Shown one piece after another: positions 1 to 5,240 of a stretch of DNA of 5,283 nt. Within the stretch, counting starts at the first letter, position 1. The number at the start of each line of letters is the position of its first letter. Both the position numbers and the translations under genes were made by a program. This DNA is from Thermoplasmata archaeon (GTDB taxonomy: Archaea > Thermoplasmatota > B47-G6), in NCBI GenBank assembly GCA_003663585.1, contig QMTU01000065.1:1-5283 (forward strand), read 5' to 3'. Under the pieces are notes generated by a model, which was not told the origin of the DNA, searched no databases, and worked only from the letters and a program-made list of their open reading frames with translations.

Positions 1-26
1 ATCATAACTATTTGTAAAAAGTTCAT
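1..26 (-). CDS. Start of a divergent leftward gene, product unknown (partial)
   Basis: Only the first eight codons are inside the window, reading MNFLQIVM and open to the left edge. The gene call rests on its start region: reading leftward, an ATG at 26-24 is preceded by GGAGGAG (complement of 33-39) with a 6-nt gap, an almost ideal archaeal Shine-Dalgarno sequence. The hydrophobic start could be the beginning of a membrane segment or just a buried N-terminus; eight residues cannot decide. It diverges from the asparagine synthetase gene, with 65 bp between the two start codons, so the two promoters must lie close together or overlap. No product is assigned. Confidence 0.6.
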
Positions 27-32
27 ATACTT

Positions 33-39
33 CTCCTCC
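33..39 (-). promoter_or_regulatory. Ribosome binding site of the divergent partial gene
   Basis: The complement reads GGAGGAG, 6 nt before the ATG at 26-24. It matches the archaeal 16S anti-Shine-Dalgarno sequence and is the main evidence that a gene starts at the left edge. Confidence 0.6.
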
Positions 40-40
40 G

Positions 41-50
41 TTATTTTATT
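41..50 (+). promoter_or_regulatory. Possible TATA box for the asparagine synthetase gene
   Basis: TTATTTTATT is the best TATA-like stretch upstream of the rightward gene. With the usual archaeal spacing of about 26 nt, transcription would begin near 71-75 and leave a leader of about 17-21 nt before the ATG at 92. That leader would contain GAGG (77-80) and GGTG (83-86), either of which could serve as a weak ribosome binding site. The match to the archaeal TATA consensus is modest. Confidence 0.3.
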
Positions 51-91
51 ACAGAGGCCTTAGACAGAAATCCCAAGAGGATGGTGTCTCG

Positions 92-1027
92 ATGAGTGTT
101 CAAATCCATATTAAAGAGACCAATAAGGTAAAGGGCGTCGTTACAAATATACAAACAGAAACTCTAAGCTACCTCACTCAGTACTTTCTAAAGAATAAGT
201 TTAGATGGCTACTTCCTGTGATCCTTTCTCCAGTTACAGATCCTTTATGGCCTGATCCTAGATCTTCTGGTATAAAACCACTTAGTGTTAGAATTTATGG
301 AAATGAAATGAAATTAATGCACAGCATGATACTTCACAAGCAAGTAGCAATAGCACTTGGGCTTAAGAGAGTGTTTATACTTTCTCCGAACATAAGAGTA
401 GAGCCTCCTGAAAAGATTTCAACAGGAAGACATGCCTTTGAGTTCACTCAATTAGACTTCGAAATAGAAAACGCAACACTAGACTATATCCTTAGATTCG
501 TTGAAGATTTATTCGTATCTTTAATAGCACATATAAAGAAAAACTGCGTAGAGGAGTTAGAGATCTTAGGAAGAGATCTTCGTGTGCCAAGGAGGCCATT
601 TAGAAAATATTACTACACGGACCTTGTAGAGGAACACGGTGAGTCTTGGGAAGAAATAATTTCTAAGGATAACAGGGATCCTGTATGGGTGTTGAGTATT
701 CCAAGAGAATTCTACGATAGAGAGGATCCCCAAAGGCCAGGACTGTATAGAAATTACGATCTTATACTTCCTGAAGGGTTTGGAGAAGTTCTTTCAGGAG
801 GGGAGAGAGAATATCAATGGGAGCGCATTAAGAAGCGGATGCTAAAGGACGGACTTAAACCAGAGGATTACGGCTTATACTACGATCTTGCCCGTAAGAA
901 CCTGTTGAGACCTAGTGCTGGGGCAGGAATAGGCATAGAACGACTTGTAAGGTTTATAGCAGGACTACGCCATATAAGAGACGTTCAACTATTTGAGAGG
1001 ATCCCGGGAGTAATACCTAGGATATAA
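92..1027 (+). CDS. Archaeal asparagine synthetase related to asparaginyl-tRNA synthetase (AS-AR)
   Basis: Probably makes asparagine from aspartate, ammonia and ATP via an aspartyl-adenylate, in the cytoplasm. The 311-residue protein is a class II aminoacyl-tRNA synthetase catalytic core of the AspRS/AsnRS type without the N-terminal OB-fold anticodon-binding domain, which is the hallmark of archaeal AS-AR proteins (about 300 residues; the Pyrococcus abyssi enzyme is the characterised example). Visible motifs are class II motif 2 (IRVE at 101-104, then TGRHAFEFTQLDFE at 111-124), the AsxRS-like segment DLILPEGFGEVLSGGERE at 223-240, and motif 3, GAGIGIERLVRF at 277-288, with the ATP-binding Arg at 284. 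The core is intact, with no frameshift or missing motif. The ATG at 92 follows GAGG and GGTG and gives a sensible N-terminus. An in-frame pyrimidine-poor leader is absent, so upstream extension is unlikely. The 3' end overlaps the convergent sua5 gene by 11 bp. Automatic annotation may call it AsnRS; without an anticodon domain tRNA charging is improbable, but activity is inferred from the family. Confidence 0.85.
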   Translation: MSVQIHIKETNKVKGVVTNIQTETLSYLTQYFLKNKFRWLLPVILSPVTDPLWPDPRSSGIKPLSVRIYGNEMKLMHSMILHKQVAIALGLKRVFILSPNIRVEPPEKISTGRHAFEFTQLDFEIENATLDYILRFVEDLFVSLIAHIKKNCVEELEILGRDLRVPRRPFRKYYYTDLVEEHGESWEEIISKDNRDPVWVLSIPREFYDREDPQRPGLYRNYDLILPEGFGEVLSGGEREYQWERIKKRMLKDGLKPEDYGLYYDLARKNLLRPSAGAGIGIERLVRFIAGLRHIRDVQLFERIPGVIPRI

Positions 1028-2030
1028 TCTCAGAAGCTGCCTTCTTTAGTCTGTTATATATTGCAAGACCTAGCCCTTCCAACGGAGGCTCCACAGCTAT
1101 TATAATATCAACGCCTAACCTTTCAAATTCTCTTAGTGCAGAGAAGAGCTCTTTGGCCATGATTCTTAAATTTCCATCAAAACACTTAAGTAAAATATTT
1201 TTTTCGTTAGATATTTTTAAACACTCAAGTAACAACAATCCAATCTTTTTTCCTTTAGAGAGCTCCTTTTTGAGAATATAATCAAGAAAATCCTTTCTCA
1301 CAAGTACTAGTGGTACAGAGGGAGCGTAATGTCTATATTTCATTCCTGGAGATTCTGGCCTTCCAAAGAACTCTCCAAGTGCTGCAGGGTGCACTATTAC
1401 ATTTGGTATTACCTTTTTTATTTCTTCTAGTGGTAGTCCTCCTGGTCTTAAAATAGCTGGAGGATCATGAACTAAGCTCAAGACTGTAGATTCAACTCCT
1501 ATTTCCGTTTTTCCACCATCTACTATTACGTCAACACTATTTCCAAGATCCTCAAGGACATCCTCAGCCCTTGTTGGAGAGGGTCTTCCAGATCTATTTG
1601 CAGAAGGAGCTGCTATAGGGACCTCAGAATACTCTATAAGCTTTAATGCAATTTCATTTTTAGGCATCCTAACAGCAACTGTGTCAAGGCCTCCAGTTAC
1701 ATTGTATGGGACAATCTCTCTCTTGGGTAGTACTATAGTGAGAGGTCCTGGCCAGAACCTCTCCATAAGCGTATAGGCTACTTCTGGAATATCTCTCCAT
1801 AAGATGTCAACCTGATCTATAGAGGATACATGAACTATAAGTGGATTGTCAGGAGGTCTCCCTTTTGCCCTAAATATTTTATTAACTGCAAATTCATCTA
1901 AGGCATTAGCTCCAAGTCCATAAACAGTTTCAGTTGGAAAGGCAACTATTCCACCCTGTTTGATTTTCTTTGCAGCAATTTTTGCTGCTTTATCTATACC
2001 TAACTCTGACACCCTTAAGATCAAGACCAT
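1017..2030 (-). CDS. sua5: Threonylcarbamoyl-AMP synthase, Sua5 type (t6A tRNA modification)
   Basis: Makes threonylcarbamoyl-AMP from threonine, bicarbonate and ATP. The KEOPS complex then transfers the group to A37 of ANN-decoding tRNAs, giving t6A. The 337-residue protein has both Sua5 domains. The YrdC-like catalytic domain (about 10-210) shows PTETVYGLG at 32-40, KGRPPDNPL at 56-64, RFWPGPLT at 91-98, APSANRSGRPSPT at 141-153, GVESTV at 178-183 and ILRPG at 193-197. The linker SPGMKYRHYAP (227-237), known from the Sulfolobus tokodaii structure to close over the active site, leads into the C-terminal Sua5 domain (about 240-337), so this is the long form rather than short TsaC/YrdC. The ATG at 2030 has no Shine-Dalgarno sequence, but a TATA box sits at the right distance for a leaderless mRNA starting at about this codon, which supports the choice. 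It lies 68 bp downstream of the aminotransferase gene on the same strand and probably has its own promoter. Confidence 0.96.
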   Translation of the reverse strand: MVLILRVSELGIDKAAKIAAKKIKQGGIVAFPTETVYGLGANALDEFAVNKIFRAKGRPPDNPLIVHVSSIDQVDILWRDIPEVAYTLMERFWPGPLTIVLPKREIVPYNVTGGLDTVAVRMPKNEIALKLIEYSEVPIAAPSANRSGRPSPTRAEDVLEDLGNSVDVIVDGGKTEIGVESTVLSLVHDPPAILRPGGLPLEEIKKVIPNVIVHPAALGEFFGRPESPGMKYRHYAPSVPLVLVRKDFLDYILKKELSKGKKIGLLLLECLKISNEKNILLKCFDGNLRIMAKELFSALREFERLGVDIIIAVEPPLEGLGLAIYNRLKKAASEIIS

Positions 2031-2042
2031 ATTGTATACATC

Positions 2043-2054
2043 AACCTGTAGGTT
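2043..2054. repeat. Short palindrome in the sua5 promoter
   Basis: AACCTGTAGGTT consists of 5-bp arms AACCT/AGGTT around GT. It touches the downstream edge of the predicted TATA box and lies between it and the predicted start of transcription, where a bound regulator would block the polymerase. It is short enough to arise by chance; the operator role is inference. Confidence 0.3.
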
Positions 2055-2062
2055 ATTAAATA
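2054..2062 (-). promoter_or_regulatory. sua5: TATA box for sua5, placed for leaderless transcription
   Basis: Read leftward the box is TATTTAATA, a good archaeal TATA element. Its centre is about 28 nt from the A of the sua5 ATG at 2030, so transcription starting about 26 nt from the centre would begin within about 2 nt of the start codon. The absence of any GGAGG-like sequence between box and ATG agrees with leaderless translation. Confidence 0.6.
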
Positions 2063-2069
2063 CTTATGG

Positions 2070-2097
2070 AGACAAGGAAAGACAAGAAAATAAAGAT
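2070..2097 (-). terminator. T-rich tract after the aminotransferase gene, probable terminator
   Basis: Leftward from just past the TAG stop of the aminotransferase, the RNA-like strand is a pyrimidine run with about 17 T in 26 bases, in clusters of three and four T. Archaeal RNA polymerase terminates on T-rich tracts without needing a hairpin, and none is visible here. Together with the TATA box that follows, it suggests that the aminotransferase and sua5 are largely separate transcription units. Confidence 0.4.
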
Positions 2098-2098
2098 C

Positions 2099-3235
2099 CT
2101 ACAATGAAGAAAAGAACTCATATAGTCTATTAAGTCCTATTTCCAATTGTCTCATGCTTGTAGCAAAGGATATCCTAAAGTGATACTCTCCATGGGGACC
2201 AAATGCACTTCCAGGCGTAACTGCAACGTCCTTTTCATTTAAAATTTTCATTGCAAGCTCCTCAGAAGGTATTTTTAGATCATACTTTGGGAGGACATAG
2301 AATGCACCCTTAGGTTTTGATACTGTTATGTGCGGTATTTCAGAGAGCCTCTTAAAAACATAGTCTCTACGCCTCTTAAACTCAGATATCATGTTCCTGA
2401 CGTATTCTTCTACCTCTGGGTCTCCTATTATATCTAGAAGAGCTCTTTGCATAGGCGCCGAGGGACACGCTATGGTATAGTATGAGAGCTTCATTGCCTG
2501 ATCTATGAACTCCTTTGGACCTGCTAGAAATCCTATCCTCCACCCAGTCATGGCATATATCTTGGAGAAAGACATTGGATAAAGGACTCTATCACTATAC
2601 TCCAAAAAACTTACGTGCTTTCCTTCGTAGACAAATACATTATAGACCTCGTCACTTATAATATAGAAGTCATAATCCTCAGCTAAATCAGCTATTGCCT
2701 TTACATCTTCTCTCTCGAGCATGCCACCAGTTGGATTATTAGGACTATTTACGATTATTGCCTTCGTCTTTTTGTTTATGAGATTTTTTAGCTCTTCGAT
2801 GTCTGGCCTGAAATCATTCTCAATCCTAAGAGTATAGTAGACAGGTTTACCATTTGCGAGTGTTACATGAGGTGCGTATAGAACAAACCCTGGATCTGGT
2901 ACTAGGACTTCATCACCCTTGTCTATAAGGGACATTATTGCAATATATAGGGCATGAGATCCTCCGATTGTTATCAAAATGTTTTCTCCAGTATAATCAC
3001 AATACTTAGAGAGAAAATATTCAGCTATCTTCTCTCTAAGTTCAGGTATCCCATAAGTTGAAGTATATTTATTCCAACCCTCACGTACTGCATTTGCCAA
3101 TGCCTTAATCGCCTTTGGCGGGGGTTGAAAGTCTGGCTGTCCTATACCAAAGTTTATTGTCTTTGACCCTACAAGCTCAAACATCTTTCTAATTCCAGAA
3201 AGCTTAATACTCTGAACCCTTTGGGATACCCTCAT
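2099..3235 (-). CDS. PLP-dependent class I/II aminotransferase (aspartate/aromatic type)
   Basis: A fold-type I aminotransferase that moves an amino group between an amino acid and a 2-oxo acid using pyridoxal phosphate. The 378-residue length is normal. Visible landmarks are the N-terminal substrate-side segment INFGIGQPDF (27-36), Tyr57 in NKYTSTYG, NSPNNPTGG (163-171) with the cofactor-contacting Asn167, SDEVY (194-198) with Asp195 that pairs with the pyridine nitrogen and Tyr198, the Schiff-base lysine Lys225 in SFSKIYAMTGWRIGF (222-236) with the phosphate-binding Arg233, and Arg354 in FRISFA, which grips the substrate carboxylate. All key residues are present, so it should be active. The pattern fits subgroup I-gamma aspartate/aromatic aminotransferases of archaea; the true substrate (aspartate, aromatic, alanine or 2-aminoadipate) cannot be told from sequence. 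The ATG at 3235 is fixed by GGAGGT 7 nt upstream. That site lies inside an 8-bp inverted repeat. It is divergent from the AMMECR1-pyrC cluster. Confidence 0.92.
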   Translation of the reverse strand: MRVSQRVQSIKLSGIRKMFELVGSKTINFGIGQPDFQPPPKAIKALANAVREGWNKYTSTYGIPELREKIAEYFLSKYCDYTGENILITIGGSHALYIAIMSLIDKGDEVLVPDPGFVLYAPHVTLANGKPVYYTLRIENDFRPDIEELKNLINKKTKAIIVNSPNNPTGGMLEREDVKAIADLAEDYDFYIISDEVYNVFVYEGKHVSFLEYSDRVLYPMSFSKIYAMTGWRIGFLAGPKEFIDQAMKLSYYTIACPSAPMQRALLDIIGDPEVEEYVRNMISEFKRRRDYVFKRLSEIPHITVSKPKGAFYVLPKYDLKIPSEELAMKILNEKDVAVTPGSAFGPHGEYHFRISFATSMRQLEIGLNRLYEFFSSL

Positions 3236-3238
3236 AGA

Positions 3239-3258
3239 CTATACCTCCCTAGGTATAG
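3239..3258. repeat. 8-bp perfect inverted repeat covering the aminotransferase ribosome binding site
   Basis: Arms CTATACCT (3239-3246) and AGGTATAG (3251-3258) are separated by four bases (CCCT on the + strand). In the leftward mRNA this would form an 8-bp stem with an AGGG loop ending 3 nt before the ATG. The ribosome binding site is split between the loop and the 3' arm. It could be an RNA hairpin that controls translation or a DNA operator at the start of transcription; the sequence does not decide. Confidence 0.5.
3243..3248 (-). promoter_or_regulatory. Ribosome binding site of the aminotransferase gene
   Basis: The complement reads GGAGGT, 7 nt before the ATG at 3235, an ideal archaeal Shine-Dalgarno sequence that fixes the start codon. 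Its presence implies a transcript with a leader, in contrast to sua5. Confidence 0.75.
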
Positions 3259-3265
3259 CAAACAG

Positions 3266-3312
3266 TTATTATTCCTTCTATGGTATGATCTACTAATGTA
3301 AGATAATAAGTC
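3266..3312 (-). promoter_or_regulatory. Candidate promoter region for the aminotransferase
   Basis: Two leftward AT-rich stretches could act as a TATA box: AATAATAA (complement of 3266-3273), which would start transcription near 3244, and ACTTATTATCTTA (complement of about 3300-3312), which would start it near 3280 and leave a leader of about 45 nt holding the whole inverted repeat and ribosome binding site. The second fits the strong Shine-Dalgarno sequence better. Neither matches the TATA consensus well. Confidence 0.25.
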
Positions 3313-3314
3313 TC

Positions 3315-3324
3315 ATTACATAAT
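3315..3324 (+). promoter_or_regulatory. Possible TATA-like element for the AMMECR1-pyrC operon
   Basis: ATTACATAAT is centred about 33 nt before the preferred AMMECR1 start at 3353, so transcription would begin near 3345 and leave only a very short leader. The match is weak; it is simply the best candidate in this divergent spacer. Confidence 0.25.
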
Positions 3325-3352
3325 CTCCTAACTTGTTGTGGGATGTGATAGC

Positions 3353-3973
3353 ATGAAGCTTACAAACAGTGAGGGAGAGATTGCTGTTAAAATAGCTAGA
3401 AAAGTTGTGGATAGCGTGGTCTTAGGAAAGAAGATACCTGAGTTCAAGGATCTTCCGAAAGTATTTCATGAGAAAATGGGAGCGTTTGTCACGTTGGAGA
3501 CGTATCCGAACAGAGAGCTTAGAGGGTGTATAGGAATTCCATATCCTGTGTATCCCCTTATAGAAGCTTTAATAGAGGCTGCAGAGGGTGCTGCTCTTCA
3601 TGATCCAAGATTTCCTCCAGTAAAGCCAGATGAACTGATGAATATAACAGTGGAAGTAAGTATTTTAACCCCCCCAATAAAGATTGAGGTTAAGGATAAA
3701 AGAGAGCTTCCGAAAAAAATAAAGATTGGGAGAGATGGACTCATTGTGAAAAGAGGATTTTATCAAGGTCTCCTCCTACCGCAGGTTGCTGTAGAGGAGG
3801 GATGGGATCCAGAGACATTTTTAGCGTATACGTGTTGGAAGGCAGGGCTTCCAGGGGATTGTTGGCTTGACGATGAGACAGAGGTATACGCGTTTACAGC
3901 TGAAATATTTAGTGAGGAAAAACCCTACGGAAGCATTGTAAGGAGGAAAATCGATGAGCATTGTAGCATATAG
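3353..3973 (+). CDS. AMMECR1-domain protein
   Basis: A 206-residue single-domain member of the AMMECR1 family, found in archaea, some bacteria and eukaryotes, whose biochemical activity is not established. The signature LRGCIG is at 56-61, with the conserved HDPRFPPV (83-90), EVSILTPP (101-108), GRDGLIV (126-132) and LLPQVAVEEGWDPETFLAYTCWKAGLP (141-167, quoted in part as the closing block of the family). No signal peptide or membrane segment is visible, so it should be cytoplasmic. The start is uncertain: an in-frame GTG at 3338 would add five residues (MGCDS), but it has no ribosome binding site. ATG 3353 is preceded by GTGAT, complementary to the extended anti-Shine-Dalgarno end, and gives the usual MKLTNSEGEIAVKIAR-like beginning. 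The gene overlaps pyrC by 20 bp in another frame, so the two are almost certainly co-transcribed and translationally coupled. The usual archaeal partners, a Memo-like protein and a radical SAM enzyme, are not within the window. Confidence 0.9.
   Translation: MKLTNSEGEIAVKIARKVVDSVVLGKKIPEFKDLPKVFHEKMGAFVTLETYPNRELRGCIGIPYPVYPLIEALIEAAEGAALHDPRFPPVKPDELMNITVEVSILTPPIKIEVKDKRELPKKIKIGRDGLIVKRGFYQGLLLPQVAVEEGWDPETFLAYTCWKAGLPGDCWLDDETEVYAFTAEIFSEEKPYGSIVRRKIDEHCSI
3941..3946 (+). promoter_or_regulatory. pyrC: Ribosome binding site of pyrC inside the AMMECR1 gene
   Basis: AGGAGG lies 7 nt before the ATG at 3954 and within the last codons of AMMECR1, where it encodes part of VRRKI. It fixes the pyrC start and means that ribosomes finishing AMMECR1 run over the pyrC initiation site. 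Confidence 0.75.
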
Positions 3974-5219
3974 TGGAAAAATCCTTTATAGGGGTAATTT
4001 AGTAGATGCAGAGCTTGGAGTTGATGAAGAGGGAATAATAGTTGGTATAAGGAAACATTTTGAAGGAGCTAGGCGTGTTAGCTTCTCTGGAAAGCTAATA
4101 ATTCCGGGAGCAATAGACATTCATGTCCACTTTAGAGATCCTGGCTATACTAACAAGGAGGACTTTAAGACAGGATCTATGGCCGCTCTTGCTGGGGGTG
4201 TTACAACAGTATTTGACATGCCAAATACAGATCCTAAGATAAAGGATCTCAAATCCTTTAAGAAAAAGCTTAGAATTGCCAACAAAAAATCTACTGTTGA
4301 CTTTGGGATATATGGTGGAATCTGGCCTAATAGCAATATAAAAGAACTTCTTTCTGTGACAAAAGCTCTTAAGATATATCTTTATGAGTGGAGTGATCCT
4401 AATGCGTTAGAGAATATTGCCAGAATGATTCCAAACGACGTTCTCATAAGTATACATGCAGAGCACCCAAACATGATAAAAAAAGGAGAGTATTGGAGTC
4501 TAGATGACTATAACAAGCTTAGACCACCTGAGGCAGAGATTGAAGGAATAAAGGCATCATTAAAGATATTTAATGGAAAGAAACTGCATATAGCCCATGT
4601 ATCTACGGAAAGTGGGTTAAATTATCTTATTAGTAAGGCAGTGACGTTTGAAGTAACACCTCATCATATGCTCTTAAATAAGGACATGAATCTATGGCCC
4701 TATGGGGTTGTAAACCCGCCTCTTAGATCAAAATCTGATAATGACGCCCTTTGGAGGGCTTTTTTCAGGGGCAGCATCCCAGTATATGCGTCGGATCACG
4801 CGCCTCATGAGATTGATGAAAAAGAATCTGAAAACCCTCCTCCAGGCGTTCCAGGAGTACAAGAAGCCTTACCTTTGATGTTAGTCTTTGTTAAGGAAGG
4901 AATTATAAGAATAGAAGATCTTATGACAATGTACGCGTATATTCCAGCAGTTATAACTGGTCTTAAGGGTCTTAAGGGATCTCTAGAGTCTGGAGCATAT
5001 GCAGATTTTTTAGTGGTAGATTTAGGGAATGAAGTTCGTATAAAAGAGGACATGTTATTTTATAAGTGTGAGTGGACAATTTATAAGGGACTTAGGGCAA
5101 TATTCCCACTATATGTGTTTGTAAGAGGAGAGGCTTTAGTTGAAGATGGAGAAGTTAATGAGGACCCCGGATTTGGTAAATATGTTTACTCAAAGGACTT
5201 TAAACCATTCATCATATAA
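3954..5219 (+). CDS. pyrC: Dihydroorotase (de novo pyrimidine synthesis)
   Basis: Closes carbamoyl-aspartate to dihydroorotate, the third step of UMP synthesis, in the cytoplasm. The 421-residue protein belongs to the amidohydrolase superfamily, with a small N-terminal beta domain (about 1-50), a TIM-barrel and a C-terminal beta extension. Metal and catalytic residues are visible: HxH at His57/His59 in DIHVHFRDPG, the substrate-binding FDMPNT (87-92), Lys140 in LKIYLYE, which corresponds to the carboxylated metal-bridging lysine of CAD-type dihydroorotases, His168 in SIHAE, His215 in LHIAHVST, TPHH (235-238), and the catalytic base Asp281 in YASDHAPH. PGVPGVQEALPLML (298-311) and the closing GSLESGAYADFLVVD (342-356) are also typical. 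The complete set separates it from inactive dihydroorotase-like homologues and from allantoinase or hydantoinase, though a substrate switch cannot be fully excluded. The start is fixed by AGGAGG. It overlaps AMMECR1 by 20 bp, and another gene starts 21 bp after its stop. Confidence 0.95.
   Translation: MSIVAYSGKILYRGNLVDAELGVDEEGIIVGIRKHFEGARRVSFSGKLIIPGAIDIHVHFRDPGYTNKEDFKTGSMAALAGGVTTVFDMPNTDPKIKDLKSFKKKLRIANKKSTVDFGIYGGIWPNSNIKELLSVTKALKIYLYEWSDPNALENIARMIPNDVLISIHAEHPNMIKKGEYWSLDDYNKLRPPEAEIEGIKASLKIFNGKKLHIAHVSTESGLNYLISKAVTFEVTPHHMLLNKDMNLWPYGVVNPPLRSKSDNDALWRAFFRGSIPVYASDHAPHEIDEKESENPPPGVPGVQEALPLMLVFVKEGIIRIEDLMTMYAYIPAVITGLKGLKGSLESGAYADFLVVDLGNEVRIKEDMLFYKCEWTIYKGLRAIFPLYVFVRGEALVEDGEVNEDPGFGKYVYSKDFKPFII
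4959..4976 (+). repeat. Two tandem copies of a 9-bp unit within pyrC
   Basis: GGTCTTAAG occurs twice in a row and encodes GLK-GLK at residues 336-341. It lies in the turn before the conserved GSL. As judged from recalled family sequences, the segment is not longer than in other dihydroorotases, so it is probably not a recent insertion. Confidence 0.5.
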
Positions 5220-5240
5220 GAATCATAGTAGGGGACGTGC

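Noticed and set aside
2071..2090. Two imperfect 10-bp repeats (GACAAGGAAA, GACAAGAAAA) as regulatory repeats
   Set aside because: They lie in the purine-rich complement of the T-rich terminator-like tract, and low complexity explains the similarity.
3338..3352. GTG start at 3338 for the AMMECR1 gene
   Set aside because: No ribosome binding site precedes it and the extra residues MGCDS do not look like the family N-terminus. ATG 3353 has GTGAT upstream. The GTG remains possible if the mRNA is leaderless.
4145..4336. 63-codon leftward open frame inside pyrC
   Set aside because: It lies wholly within the metal-site region of a confidently identified dihydroorotase, has no ribosome binding site, and its translation resembles no family I know. 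It is a shadow of the coding strand.
4959..4976. Tandem 9-bp repeat in pyrC as a recent duplication
   Set aside because: The protein segment GLKGLKGSL appears to have the normal family length for this turn, so the repeat is probably coincidental convergence of codons.
4805..5053. 82-codon leftward open frame inside pyrC
   Set aside because: It is antisense to conserved pyrC sequence, and its composition (rich in Ser, Thr, Pro and Ile) is what the complement of that gene would give.
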